NCBI GenBank assembly: GCA_023251435.1
Contig: JAHEYU010000018.1
Location: 1 to 64,000 of the forward strand
Length of the DNA: 64,000 bases
Direction of reading: 5' to 3'
Source: Bacteroidota bacterium
GTDB lineage: Bacteria > Bacteroidota > Bacteroidia > Bacteroidales > Prolixibacteraceae
Shown: piece after piece, positions 47,223-56,789 of the stretch
How the letters are laid out: each line of letters begins with the position of its first letter
Position numbering within the stretch: position 1 is the stretch's first letter
Translations under genes and position numbers: made by a program
The notes under the pieces: generated by a model
Database searches by the model: none
What the model was told of the DNA's origin: nothing
Seen by the model: the letters and a program-made list of their open reading frames with translations, nothing else

Positions 47223-47975
47223 GTGAGGCGATTTTTTTATATTTTGATTCTTTTGATGGTCGGGTTAAACTCACTGGCGCAGAGGCAGATGGTTAAAAAC
47301 CTTACAACTTTTGATGACAAGCGCCTTCATTTTGGCTTTACGCTGGCCCTCAATTCCCTTGATTTTAATATCAATCATTACCCGACGATGGATAAGAATC
47401 CAAATTTTGATCCTCAACAGGGCATGGAAGATTTTCAATATAAGTATTCTTCCATCAGGGCTGATGTGGCAAATTTAACGCCTGGATTTACTGTTGGAAT
47501 GGTGTCGAATTTACGTTTGGGTGAATATCTCGATCTTCGATTTTTACCCGGCATGTCATTTAGTGAGCGAAAACTTGTGTATAATATTCCAGTTATTGAC
47601 AACGCTTCAGAAACTACAGAATTTTATTCAATTAAATCAACCTTTCTTGACTTCCCATTATTGCTGAAATATAAAGCAAAGCGGATGAATAACCAACGGC
47701 CTTACTTAATTGCAGGAATGGCTTACCGCATTGATATTTCGAAAACGGGTGTTGAAGATTTAGTAAGGTTAAAACCATTCAGTACTTCAATCGAAGCAGG
47801 AATGGGGTGGGATGTCTATCTTCAGTTTTTTCGTTTATCTACCGAGTTTAAATTTAGTTTTGGACTTGATAATGTGTTGGATACAGGCCCAAAGGCAACT
47901 CAGATGCAGGTTTATTCAAGCGCTTTTTCGCGCTTATCATCTAATATGTTCATATTTAGTTTTCATTTCGAATAA
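47223..47975 (+). CDS. porT: Type IX secretion protein PorT
   Basis: PorT is an outer-membrane T9SS component. A signal peptide (to about SLAQ) precedes the conserved KRLHFGFTLALNSLDF, FTVGMVSNLRLGEYLDLRFLPGMSFSERKL and KPFSTSIEAGMGWDVYLQFFRL. The 250 residues match an eight-stranded barrel. It starts at GTG. The ubiE-porT order is often seen in Bacteroidota. It fits the T9SS substrate encoded upstream. Confidence 0.9.
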   Translation: MRRFFYILILLMVGLNSLAQRQMVKNLTTFDDKRLHFGFTLALNSLDFNINHYPTMDKNPNFDPQQGMEDFQYKYSSIRADVANLTPGFTVGMVSNLRLGEYLDLRFLPGMSFSERKLVYNIPVIDNASETTEFYSIKSTFLDFPLLLKYKAKRMNNQRPYLIAGMAYRIDISKTGVEDLVRLKPFSTSIEAGMGWDVYLQFFRLSTEFKFSFGLDNVLDTGPKATQMQVYSSAFSRLSSNMFIFSFHFE

Positions 47976-47977
47976 CT

Positions 47978-49540
47978 TTGAAACAAGAAATTAATCTGTC
48001 GCTTACGCCTAAACAGGCGTCCGACGAACAATTCTACAGGCCAATTGTGGCCGAAAAACTTAAGATTGAGGAAGAGCGTATTCTCCTGATCAATGTCAGA
48101 CGTAAGTCGGTTGATGCCCGCCAGCGAGCCATTCGTGTGAATTTAGGAGTCGAGGTTTATATCGACGAACTTCCTGCCGAAGAAAAAATCCGGTTTGAAT
48201 ATAATCCGGTAAACCATCAGCCACCGGTTATTATTGTTGGAGCTGGTCCTGCCGGGCTTTTTGCAGCATTGCGCCTTATTGAGCTCGGATTTAAACCACT
48301 GATTTTTGAGCGTGGCAAGAATGTGAGCGACCGGAAAAGGGATATTGCAAAAATCCATCGGGAGCATTTGGTCGATCCTGATTCGAACTATGGTTTTGGA
48401 GAGGGTGGGGCAGGTACTTTTTCTGATGGAAAATTATATACCCGATCGAAAAAGCGTGGCGATATTCGTAAAATACTCGAGGTGTTTTATGCCAATGGGG
48501 CGCTTCCGGAAATTCTGATCGACGCTCATCCTCACATTGGCACCAATATGCTTCCGGGAATTATTACAAGTATCAGGAATAAAATTATTGAAGCTGGTGG
48601 CGAAATTCATTTCAATAGCCGGGTAGCCGATCTCTTAATTGAAAACGATCGCTGCTCCGGAATAATGCTGTCGGATACCACCATTGTCGAAGCCGAAGCA
48701 GTGATTCTGGCAACAGGTCATTCAGCCCGCGAAATGTTTGAATTGTTGTATTCAAAGGGTATTTCGCTCGAAGCAAAAACTTTTGCAGTTGGATTGCGTG
48801 CAGAACATCCTCAAATACTCATCGATTCAATTCAGTATAATCAACCATTACGCGGCCCGTATCTGCCACCGGCCTCTTATTCGTTTGTAGAACAGGTGGA
48901 GCAACGTGGAGTTTATTCGTTTTGCATGTGTCCGGGTGGAATGATCGTTCCCGCTGCTACAGCTCCGGGCGAAATGGTTGTTAACGGAATGTCGCCTACC
49001 AAACGAAACACCAACTATGCCAACTCCGGAATGGTGGTCGAAATCAGGCCTGAAGATCTGGCTGAATTCAGGCATTTGGGAGTTTTTGCCGGACTTGAAT
49101 TTCAGCGCAATATCGAACGATTGTGCTTTGCGCTGAACGGAAAAACACAGTTTGCTCCTGCACAGCGAATGGCGGATTTTGTGGAAGGTAAATTTTCACA
49201 GAACTTGCCCGAAACTTCATATCATCCCGGGCTGGTTTCGGTTCCGCTGCACGACAAACTTCCGAAAAGAATCCGGACACGGCTTCAGGAAGCTTTTGTA
49301 CAGATCAATAAAAAAGCACACGGTTACCTTACAAACGATGCAATTGTGGTAGGGGTTGAATCGCGGACTTCTTCGCCCATCCGCATTCCTCGGAGGGATG
49401 ACACACTCGAGCATGTAAAAATCAGTGGGCTGTATCCCTGTGGCGAAGGAGCGGGTTATTCCGGCGGAATTGTATCGTCAGCGATGGATGGCGAGCGCTG
49501 TGCCGAAGCTTTTGCCGGGAATTATTCACGTAGAAAATAA
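47978..49540 (+). CDS. FAD-dependent oxidoreductase of unknown substrate (COG2509-like)
   Basis: An N-terminal small domain with basic residues precedes the FAD loop VIIVGAGPAGLFAALRL near residues 85-100. GGAGTFSDGKLYTR and the C-terminal GLYPCGEGAGYSGGIVSSAMDG are distinctive of this uncharacterised family. The 520 residues are complete. It begins at TTG only two bases after the porT stop. No role in secretion is known. Confidence 0.85.
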   Translation: MKQEINLSLTPKQASDEQFYRPIVAEKLKIEEERILLINVRRKSVDARQRAIRVNLGVEVYIDELPAEEKIRFEYNPVNHQPPVIIVGAGPAGLFAALRLIELGFKPLIFERGKNVSDRKRDIAKIHREHLVDPDSNYGFGEGGAGTFSDGKLYTRSKKRGDIRKILEVFYANGALPEILIDAHPHIGTNMLPGIITSIRNKIIEAGGEIHFNSRVADLLIENDRCSGIMLSDTTIVEAEAVILATGHSAREMFELLYSKGISLEAKTFAVGLRAEHPQILIDSIQYNQPLRGPYLPPASYSFVEQVEQRGVYSFCMCPGGMIVPAATAPGEMVVNGMSPTKRNTNYANSGMVVEIRPEDLAEFRHLGVFAGLEFQRNIERLCFALNGKTQFAPAQRMADFVEGKFSQNLPETSYHPGLVSVPLHDKLPKRIRTRLQEAFVQINKKAHGYLTNDAIVVGVESRTSSPIRIPRRDDTLEHVKISGLYPCGEGAGYSGGIVSSAMDGERCAEAFAGNYSRRK

Positions 49541-49544
49541 AATT

Positions 49545-50306
49545 TCATTTTCTCCTGAATTCGGAACAGCAGATGGCAGCGGCAACAGCAACATTCAACG
49601 ATTCGGGTTTATTTTCGTTGGCCGAGAAGCTGGGAATAAGTAATTTATGAGATATCAACCTGCTAATTGGTTCAGAAATTCCGTTTCCTTCGTTTCCGAG
49701 TACGATAATTCCAGTGGAAGTTAAGGATTCCTTGTAGATGTTTTTCCCTTCAAGAAAAGTTCCGTAAACTGGAATCCCTTTATTGGTAGCCCTTTTAATA
49801 AATCCGGAAAGTTCCGTAACCCCGGTTTTTATCCTGAAAATTGAACCCATGCTTGCCTGAACGACCTTTGGATTAAAAACATCTACTGTGTTTTCGGAAC
49901 ACACAACCTGAGAAATTCCGAACCAATCGGCAATGCGAAGTATGGTTCCCAGATTGCCCGGATCCTGAATAAAATCGAGCGCCAGGCAAAGTTCATTTTC
50001 AGGATTAATTTCAGGAGTCAGATTTTTTTGCTGCACAACAATTGCCAGAGCTTCCTGTGGATTTTTTAACAAACTGGCTTTCGATATTGTTTCACTGTCA
50101 GTTTCAACACAATTGTTAGCCCGGCGGCCAATTTCAGGATGTTGATCTGCAAAACCGGAAGTACATGCCAGAAATTCTATTTCGAAGCCGGAACGAATTG
50201 CTTCTTCCACCATTTTGTTGCCTTCGACCAAAAAAACGCCCGATTCATCCCGGTTTTTTTTGAGGTTCAGCGATTGGATCAATTTAATCTTACTTTTACT
50301 TAGCAT
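49545..50306 (-). CDS. TrmH/SpoU-type RNA 2'-O-methyltransferase
   Basis: This SPOUT-fold enzyme uses SAM to methylate ribose in rRNA or tRNA. The three motifs are LDFIQDPGNLGTILRIADWFG, IVLGNEGNGIS and ESLNVAVAAAI, in the expected order. An N-terminal substrate-binding domain with FLVEGNKMVEEAI brings the total to 253 residues. The RNA target is unknown. It is convergent with the FAD gene, which ends 5 bases away, and divergent from tamL. Confidence 0.9.
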   Translation of the reverse strand: MLSKSKIKLIQSLNLKKNRDESGVFLVEGNKMVEEAIRSGFEIEFLACTSGFADQHPEIGRRANNCVETDSETISKASLLKNPQEALAIVVQQKNLTPEINPENELCLALDFIQDPGNLGTILRIADWFGISQVVCSENTVDVFNPKVVQASMGSIFRIKTGVTELSGFIKRATNKGIPVYGTFLEGKNIYKESLTSTGIIVLGNEGNGISEPISRLISHKLLIPSFSANENKPESLNVAVAAAICCSEFRRK

Positions 50307-50353
50307 GTTTTTAGCTATTCGTTCGAAATTGTAAAAATAAAAAGGTCGAATGA

Positions 50354-50383
50354 TTTGTGAACCAAATGCTGTGTTTATTTTTG
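50354..50383 (+). promoter_or_regulatory. Promoter of tamL
   Basis: TTTG (50354-50357) is followed after 18 bases by TATTTTTG (50376-50383); both boxes match the consensus exactly. The start codon is about 16 bases downstream, so the leader is very short. Confidence 0.65.
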
Positions 50384-50398
50384 TAAAAACTGAATTTC

Positions 50399-52744
50399 AT
50401 GATGTTGTTTGTTCGAGACAGATTTTTTTATTCGGGAAGTATTATTCTTTTGATGGGAATTTTACTTCTTGGGTCATGCAACCCGACCAGATTTGTACCC
50501 GAAGGGAAATATCTGCTGAATAAAATATCAGTAAAGGTGGACGATAAAAACGTCAAGCGCGAGGAACTTAAAACGCACATTCGCCAAAAGGAAAATCTCA
50601 GGATATTGGGAGCTTTTAAATTCCATTTGTGGGTGTACAATTTATCGTCGATAAATAAGGAAAACGATTGGCTTAAAAGAATTGGCGAAGCTCCGGTGCT
50701 TTATGACGAATTACAGGCGAAACGGAGTAAAGATCAACTTCGGATTTATTTGAGAAACAAAGGATATTACAATGCTGTAGTCGCTGATTCGTTGATGTAT
50801 AAGCAAAATAATAAGAAAGTGAATTTGATTTTTGAGATATCTGCCCGACAACCATACCGGATTGGAAATTACGTCTATTTGTTTAAAGATGAGCATTTAC
50901 GGGAATTAATCATGAATGACTCTGTGAACCAATTGTTGAAGCCCGGCGATATTTTTGATTTGGATATTCTCAATGCAGAGCGACAACGAGTTTCGAATAA
51001 CCTGAAAAATAGCGGATATTATAAATTTTCGGAAGATTTTATAAGTTTTACTGCCGATACAAATTTCTTTCGCAATCGTGTTGATCTTACTGTAAATATC
51101 GATGATGCATCGCCGCGAAATGAAGACAATGAAGTAGTTCCTCATCAAAAATATAAAATCAGGAACTTTTTGGTTGATCCAACTCACCAGGTTTCGGATA
51201 TGTCGGGAACACAGATCGTTAAAGCACAGGATTCAGTAAAAATAAGAGATTATATTATTACCTATTCCGGAGAATTAAACTATAAACCAGGACTGTTTGT
51301 TAGCGTGAACCGTTTGAGAGACAGTATTTTTTATAGTATGCAGAATGCTGAAAAAACATACCGGGCTTTGAGCCGGCTTAAGCAATTCAAGGTTATTAAT
51401 ATTGGTTTTTTAGAGACAGATTCGTTTACAAATGATTCAATTCCGTTGCTCGATTGCCGAATGCAACTGTCGCCAATGGCACGACACAATTTCTCTGTCG
51501 ATATCGAAGGAACAAATTCATCAGGAAACCTTGGAGTGGCCGGAAACTTTAATTTTCAGCACCGCAACGTTTTCAGGGGTGCTGAGGTATTCGATTTTCA
51601 AATCAGGGGTGCTCGTGAAAGGCAGCAGGCGCTGGTTAACAACAGCAGTCTCGATTTTAATACCCGCGAGTTGGGTTTTGAGTCGAGCTTAACCTTCCCG
51701 CAGTTTTTAAGTTTTGTAAGGATAAAAAAGATGTTGAACTTTCAGATTCCTGAAACCAAACTGACTGTTGGGTTTAATTACCAAAGCCGCCCCGATTATA
51801 CCCGTACAATCACTAATCTCAAGTTTGGATACGACTGGAAAACAACAGCATTCCAATTTCATACATTAAACCTTGTCGATCTGAACTATGTGAATCTTTA
51901 TGCGTTTAATCCAGCCTTTATAAATTCGATAGAAGATTTGTATATAAAAAGCAGTTTTACCGATCACCTGATTTTTGCCTCTAATTACAGGTGGATGTAC
52001 AATACCCAGAATATTAATAAGCGGGAAGATTACAAGTACCTTAAGGTTAGTCTGGAATCGGCAGGAAATCTGCTGTCTCTATTTTCAAAGACGATCAGTA
52101 AAGAAAAAGCCGAAGTATTTGATTCTATTTCCAATCAAATGAGTTCTCATTATGAGGTTCTGAATACGAGGTTTGCTCAATATTTGAAGGGTGACTTTGA
52201 ATATCGTTATGGACATATCATCGACAAATCGAGTTCTTTGGTGGGCAGAGCTTTCGTTGGAGTTGGCATCCCTTACGGCAATTTTGATGTATTGCCATTT
52301 GAGAAGAAATACTTTACCGGTGGTGCCAATGGCATCCGTGCATGGCAGGTGCGATCGCTGGGGCCTGGTTCATATAAAGCTCCTACAGATATTTATCCGA
52401 ATCAATCATCAGATATAAAGTTGGAAGCAAATCTTGAATATCGTTTTAAACTATTCTGGTTACTGGAGGGTGCGTTATTTATGGATGCAGGTAATATTTG
52501 GGCCATTAACAGCAAGGACAACCGCGAAGGAGCTGTTTTCAAAATTGATCAGTTTTACAAACAGATTGCTGTTGGCTCCGGGTTTGGGTTGCGTTTCGAT
52601 TTCACGTATTTTATTTTCAGGCTCGATCTGGGAATAAAAATGCGTGATCCGTCTTTGCCTGATGGGAAGCGGTTTGTCCAGAAAAGTTATCCTGTGTCTT
52701 CCGATCATTTCAACTTGTCATTTGCAATCGGATATCCTTTCTGA
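50399..52744 (+). CDS. tamL: TamL: lipoprotein TamA/BamA-family outer-membrane assembly factor
   Basis: TamL is the Bacteroidota counterpart of TamA, distinguished by a lipid anchor. Here Cys27 follows LLLGSC. POTRA domains (to about residue 420, RQPYRIG and KPGDIFDLDILNAERQR among the strands) precede a 16-strand barrel of the Omp85 family with GGANGIRAWQVRSLGPGSY, the signature motif containing conserved Arg. The protein ends in aromatic HFNLSFAIGYPF. At 781 residues it is full length. No tamB-like gene is adjacent. The ATG pair at 50399/50402 leaves the exact start open. Confidence 0.9.
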   Translation: MMLFVRDRFFYSGSIILLMGILLLGSCNPTRFVPEGKYLLNKISVKVDDKNVKREELKTHIRQKENLRILGAFKFHLWVYNLSSINKENDWLKRIGEAPVLYDELQAKRSKDQLRIYLRNKGYYNAVVADSLMYKQNNKKVNLIFEISARQPYRIGNYVYLFKDEHLRELIMNDSVNQLLKPGDIFDLDILNAERQRVSNNLKNSGYYKFSEDFISFTADTNFFRNRVDLTVNIDDASPRNEDNEVVPHQKYKIRNFLVDPTHQVSDMSGTQIVKAQDSVKIRDYIITYSGELNYKPGLFVSVNRLRDSIFYSMQNAEKTYRALSRLKQFKVINIGFLETDSFTNDSIPLLDCRMQLSPMARHNFSVDIEGTNSSGNLGVAGNFNFQHRNVFRGAEVFDFQIRGARERQQALVNNSSLDFNTRELGFESSLTFPQFLSFVRIKKMLNFQIPETKLTVGFNYQSRPDYTRTITNLKFGYDWKTTAFQFHTLNLVDLNYVNLYAFNPAFINSIEDLYIKSSFTDHLIFASNYRWMYNTQNINKREDYKYLKVSLESAGNLLSLFSKTISKEKAEVFDSISNQMSSHYEVLNTRFAQYLKGDFEYRYGHIIDKSSSLVGRAFVGVGIPYGNFDVLPFEKKYFTGGANGIRAWQVRSLGPGSYKAPTDIYPNQSSDIKLEANLEYRFKLFWLLEGALFMDAGNIWAINSKDNREGAVFKIDQFYKQIAVGSGFGLRFDFTYFIFRLDLGIKMRDPSLPDGKRFVQKSYPVSSDHFNLSFAIGYPF

Positions 52745-52762
52745 TTTTCGTTTATAGAAATA

Positions 52763-52791
52763 AAAAAGGCAGCCTCCCGGTCTGCCTTTTT
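52763..52791. terminator. Bidirectional terminator between tamL and fba
   Basis: AAAAAGGCAG (52763-52772) and CTGCCTTTTT (52782-52791) pair perfectly and suit both converging genes. Confidence 0.85.
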
Positions 52792-52816
52792 CGATATGAT
52801 TTAATAATGTGTTGGG

Positions 52817-53812
52817 TTAAGCTTTGCCAGCTGAACCTAAAACATTGGCGTTTTTGTGCATATAAAGAACTTTCAATGCATCGCGTGCTGGTCCTAAATA
52901 TTTACGTGGGTCGAATTCTCCCGGTTTTTCAACAAATACTTTGCGGATAGCGGCAGTCATGGCCAAACGTCCGTCAGAGTCGATGTTGATTTTGCACACA
53001 GCAGATTTAGCTGCTTTGCGAAGTTGTTCTTCCGGAATTCCAACTGAATCTTTCAATGCACCACCAAATTTGTTAATAGTGTCAACGTCTTCCGGTGGAA
53101 CCGATGATGAACCATGCAAAACGATTGGGAAGCCAGGTAGCTGCGCTTCAATTTCTTCCAGAATGTCGAAACGTAATGGAGGTGGAATTAATACACCATC
53201 AGCATTGCGTGTACATTGGTCGGGTGTAAATTTGTTTGCTCCGTGCGAGGTGCCAATCGAAATGGCCAGAGAATCTACCCCAGTGCGGGTTACAAATTCA
53301 ATTACTTCTTCCGGTTTTGTGTAATGCGATTGCTCTGCAACAACATCATCTTCAACGCCTGCCAATACGCCTAATTCGCCTTCAACGGTAACTCCGTTAG
53401 CGTGTGCGTACTCAACAACTTTTTTAGTCAGGGCAATATTTTCTTCAAACGAATGGTGCGAACCATCGATCATTACTGAAGAAAAACCACTGTCAACACA
53501 ATCTTTGCAAAGTTCGAAAGTGTCGCCATGGTCAAGGTGCAGAGCGATTGGAATTTCGCATCCCAGTTCTTTTGCGTATTCAACTGCTCCGCGTGCCATG
53601 TTACGAAGTAAATTAGAGTTGGCATATTTACGTGCTCCGGCCGATACCTGTAGAATTACCGGCGACTTGGTTTCTACACATGCCTGAATGATTGCCTGGA
53701 GCTGTTCCAGATTATTGAAGTTGTAAGCAGGAACGGCATATCCGCCTTCAACTGCTTTTGCAAACATCTCTGTAGTGTTTACAAGCCCCAGATCTTTATA
53801 ACTAGTACTCAT
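52817..53812 (-). CDS. fba: Class II fructose-bisphosphate aldolase (class IIB-like)
   Basis: It splits fructose-1,6-bisphosphate using zinc. Family marks are VPAYNFNNLEQLQAI, the zinc site LHLDHGDTFELCK, MIDGSHHSFEENI and VLHGSSSVPPE, ending in the VCKINIDSDGRLA region. The longer frame to 53854 adds a Lys-rich stretch; ATG 53812 gives 331 residues, the usual length. It is divergent from a second, different class II aldolase gene at 54144. Confidence 0.92.
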   Translation of the reverse strand: MSTSYKDLGLVNTTEMFAKAVEGGYAVPAYNFNNLEQLQAIIQACVETKSPVILQVSAGARKYANSNLLRNMARGAVEYAKELGCEIPIALHLDHGDTFELCKDCVDSGFSSVMIDGSHHSFEENIALTKKVVEYAHANGVTVEGELGVLAGVEDDVVAEQSHYTKPEEVIEFVTRTGVDSLAISIGTSHGANKFTPDQCTRNADGVLIPPPLRFDILEEIEAQLPGFPIVLHGSSSVPPEDVDTINKFGGALKDSVGIPEEQLRKAAKSAVCKINIDSDGRLAMTAAIRKVFVEKPGEFDPRKYLGPARDALKVLYMHKNANVLGSAGKA

Positions 53813-54143
53813 TTTGTGTGATTTTTTGGGTTGTTTTTTTTTAAAGCAGCGCAATTATAACGATTTATAACTTAAAACCAGTCTATTCATTTCGACTGAC
53901 ACTTCGTATTAAAAAATACTTAACACAGCAAAACACTCTTTCCCGAATACTTTCTAACACCCTTGTTTAATGCAATAAGACAGCTACTTTAGCTTGTCGG
54001 TTTTTAGTTTTTTATCCTGAAATTTAATTAATTGACCGATTTCATATTTTAAGCCTGAACAATCCTAACTTTGTTTAGTTATATTCTTTGCAATTAGAAA
54101 TCAGAGAATAGAAACTGAAAAGTATCATCTAAAAATTAATACA
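53813..54143. other. 331-base region between divergent aldolase genes
   Basis: It must hold both promoters. An approximate -7 box, ATTCTTTG, lies near 54086-54093 on the plus strand. No exact box is seen for the minus gene. Bases 53999-54020 repeat a 22-bp stretch of the element at 4511-4532. Confidence 0.4.
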
Positions 54144-55220
54144 ATGACAAAAATTTCAGAAGTAGTAAAACACGGAGTTGTATCCGGAACCGATTTGCAA
54201 AAAGTATTCAAAATTGCAAAAGAAAATCATTTTGCATTACCAGCTGTAAACGTAGTTGGTTCTGACTCGGTTAATGCGGTAATGGAAGCTGCCAAACTGG
54301 TAAATTCACCAGTTATAATTCAATTTTCGAACGGAGGCGCTCAGTTTTATGCTGGAAAGGGTTTAAAACTCGATGGACAGTTGGCTCCTATTGCTGGTGC
54401 AATTGCAGGAGCAAAATCGGTACATTTGCTTGCCGAATTATATGGTATTCATGTAGTATTACATACCGATCATGCGGCAAAAAAATTATTGCCTTGGATT
54501 GATGGTTTGTTAGATGCAGGAGAAAAGCACTTTGCGGAAACAGGGAAGCCTTTGTTTAGCTCGCACATGCTTGATTTATCGGAAGAACCTCTTCAGGAAA
54601 ATATCGAAATTTGCACAAAGTACCTTGCCCGCATGAGCAAAATAGGGATGACTCTTGAAATTGAACTGGGTTGTACCGGCGGAGAAGAAGATGGTGTTGA
54701 CAATACAGGAATGGATAACTCATTACTTTACACACAGCCAGCTGATGTTGATTATGCTTACGAAGAATTGAGCAAAATTAGTCCAAACTTTACAATTGCG
54801 GCCTCATTTGGTAATGTTCATGGTGTGTATAAGCCAGGTAATGTGAAACTTACTCCTAAGATTCTCGATAATTCCCAGAAATTTATCTCCGAAAAACATG
54901 GGTTAGGTGAAAAACCTATCGATTTTGTATTTCATGGCGGTTCGGGCTCTTCGCTTGAAGAAATTCGTGAAGCAATCTCTTACGGGGTTATAAAGATGAA
55001 CATCGATACCGATACCCAATGGGCCACCTGGGACGGAGTGCGCAAGTATGAAGCACAGAACAGGGCATATTTGCAAGGTCAGATCGGAAACCCGGATGGT
55101 GATGATAAACCAAACAAGAAATATTACGATCCCCGCGTTTGGTTGCGTAAATCACAGGAATCAATGATTGAAAGACTTAAAGTTGCGTTCAACGACTTGA
55201 ACAATATTGACAGAAGCTAA
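54144..55220 (+). CDS. fbaA: Class II fructose-bisphosphate aldolase (class IIA-like, FbaA type)
   Basis: The 358-residue enzyme matches the FbaA type: LPAVNVVGSDSVNAVMEAAK, HTDHAAKKLLPWIDG with zinc ligands, ELGCTGGEEDGVDN, and VFHGGSGSSLEEI, then MNIDTDTQWATWDGVR. Zn-dependent cleavage of fructose-1,6-bisphosphate is expected. Its sequence differs widely from the adjacent 52817 gene, so the pair is not a recent duplication. A terminator follows. Confidence 0.93.
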   Translation: MTKISEVVKHGVVSGTDLQKVFKIAKENHFALPAVNVVGSDSVNAVMEAAKLVNSPVIIQFSNGGAQFYAGKGLKLDGQLAPIAGAIAGAKSVHLLAELYGIHVVLHTDHAAKKLLPWIDGLLDAGEKHFAETGKPLFSSHMLDLSEEPLQENIEICTKYLARMSKIGMTLEIELGCTGGEEDGVDNTGMDNSLLYTQPADVDYAYEELSKISPNFTIAASFGNVHGVYKPGNVKLTPKILDNSQKFISEKHGLGEKPIDFVFHGGSGSSLEEIREAISYGVIKMNIDTDTQWATWDGVRKYEAQNRAYLQGQIGNPDGDDKPNKKYYDPRVWLRKSQESMIERLKVAFNDLNNIDRS

Positions 55221-55256
55221 AATCGCATAGCATTTTGTAATTTATAGGAATTTTAG

Positions 55257-55283
55257 CCCGGTTCAATTAGAACCGGGTTTTTT
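55257..55283 (+). terminator. Terminator of fbaA
   Basis: CCCGGTTC (55257-55264) and GAACCGGG (55270-55277) pair perfectly around a 5-base loop and TTTTTT follows. Confidence 0.9.
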
Positions 55284-55325
55284 ATTTCAATTTTTTTGAA
55301 GTAAATTAGTGAAAGCCTTATTTTT

Positions 55326-56408
55326 ATGAATTTCAAACAATTTGTTCAGGATTATTTTACATTTAGTCGAAACGAGCGTAAGGGGATTACCATTCTTTTG
55401 GTCATTATTTTTATTTTGGCGGTAGCCAATAAAGTCATTTTTTATTTTGAAACTCCTGGTAAAATTGATATTGCATTACTCGATTCCGTAAGAAATGAAC
55501 TGAATTTTCTGGATATTTCAGACAATAATCTGTCAAAGACAACTACATTATTCAAGTTTAATCCGAATACTATCAGTGTTGAAGCGCTCGATAGTCTGGC
55601 TCTTCCTATGGGAATCAGGCGAAACATCCTGAAATTCAGAGAAAAGGGCGGGAAGTTTTATACAGAAGCTGACTTTAGGAAAATATACGGTGTTACCGAT
55701 TCTATATTCAACGAAATAAGTCCCTTTCTATTTTTTGATAATAAACAGGAACGACCATCTCATGCAATAATTACTCCTGAATTGTTCACTTTTGATCCGA
55801 ATACAACCACAGACAATGATTTTATTCGTTTGGGAATTACAGAGAAGCAGTTAAAGACAATTCGTAATTATCAGAACAAGGGAGGTAACTTCAGGAGCAA
55901 AGGCGATTTTTTGAAGATTTATGGAATCACAGAATCCCAAAAAGTGACACTTGCTGATTATATTGTAATTCAGGAAAAGGAAACTGTAAAGAATGAGAGG
56001 ATCTCCAAAGCAATCATGATTCAGATTGAAATTAACACAGCCGACTCAATCGATTTGATGAAACTACCGGGCATAGGCGATAAACTTTCGAAGCGGATTG
56101 TAAAATATCGCGATTTGCTTGGTGGTTTTCATGCTGTTTCACAATTGAAAGAGGTATATGGTTTAAGTGAGCAGGTTGTACAAAAAATTGAAGGAATGAT
56201 AATAATTGACCCTGGGAAAATTGAAAAGGTTGATCTTAATTTTGCAGAATGGAATGAATTAGCCAAACATCCCTATATACAAAAGAACAGGGCGCAGCAA
56301 ATAATCAAATTCAGAACAAAATACGGAAGTATTCGTGAGCCTTCGGTTTTGCGCGATAGTATGATCTTAAACATAGAAGAATACGCAAGGTTAAAACCAT
56401 ATTTATAG
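55326..56408 (+). CDS. Membrane-anchored helix-hairpin-helix protein (ComEA-like)
   Basis: One N-terminal transmembrane helix (GITILLVIIFILAVANKVIF) is followed by four helix-hairpin-helix units, such as IEINTADSIDLMKLPGIGDKLSKRIVKYRDLLGG and three looser copies with YRxxxG-type hairpins (FREKGGKFYTEADF, YQNKGGNFRSKGDF, FRTKYGSIREPS). Such units bind DNA without sequence preference. The 360 residues are longer than the single-HhH ComEA of competence systems. A role in DNA uptake or at the envelope is inference. Confidence 0.82.
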   Translation: MNFKQFVQDYFTFSRNERKGITILLVIIFILAVANKVIFYFETPGKIDIALLDSVRNELNFLDISDNNLSKTTTLFKFNPNTISVEALDSLALPMGIRRNILKFREKGGKFYTEADFRKIYGVTDSIFNEISPFLFFDNKQERPSHAIITPELFTFDPNTTTDNDFIRLGITEKQLKTIRNYQNKGGNFRSKGDFLKIYGITESQKVTLADYIVIQEKETVKNERISKAIMIQIEINTADSIDLMKLPGIGDKLSKRIVKYRDLLGGFHAVSQLKEVYGLSEQVVQKIEGMIIIDPGKIEKVDLNFAEWNELAKHPYIQKNRAQQIIKFRTKYGSIREPSVLRDSMILNIEEYARLKPYL

Positions 56409-56489
56409 AACAAATTTTTAACGTATGCGTTTCTATTTCATAGGGAAATGCATATCAGTATTTTTAAGAAATAAATTTTTCAGATTAAA

Positions 56490-56520
56490 TTTGATTACTA
56501 ATCTTAAATTAATAAATTTG
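56490..56520 (+). promoter_or_regulatory. Promoter of rpsU
   Basis: TTTG (56490-56493) is followed after 19 bases by TAAATTTG (56513-56520); both match the consensus exactly. It lies 35 bases before the rpsU ATG. Confidence 0.7.
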
Positions 56521-56554
56521 CGGCTCGAATTTTAACAAGAAAAAAAATAATTCC

Positions 56555-56746
56555 ATGATCGTTATTCCAGTAAAAGAAGGCGAAAATATCGAAAGAGCGC
56601 TTAAGAGATTTAAAAGAAAGTTTGAAAAAACAGGTGTTGTGAAAGAATTGCGTGTAAGGCAGGCATTTACAAAACCATCAGTTGAAAGAAGGGCTGAAGT
56701 AAAAAAAGCCATTTATATTGAAAATCTTCAACGTCAGGACGACTAG
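56555..56746 (+). CDS. rpsU: 30S ribosomal protein S21
   Basis: The 63-residue basic protein begins MIVIPVKEGENIERALKRF and continues with FEKTGVVKELRVRQAFTKPS, the S21 pattern for the small subunit near the anti-Shine-Dalgarno region. It has its own promoter and precedes a Xer recombinase gene by 43 bases. Confidence 0.95.
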   Translation: MIVIPVKEGENIERALKRFKRKFEKTGVVKELRVRQAFTKPSVERRAEVKKAIYIENLQRQDD

Positions 56747-56789
56747 AAACTTCTAGCGGGTTCCTGTGAATGATGTTAATTAATTTCAA

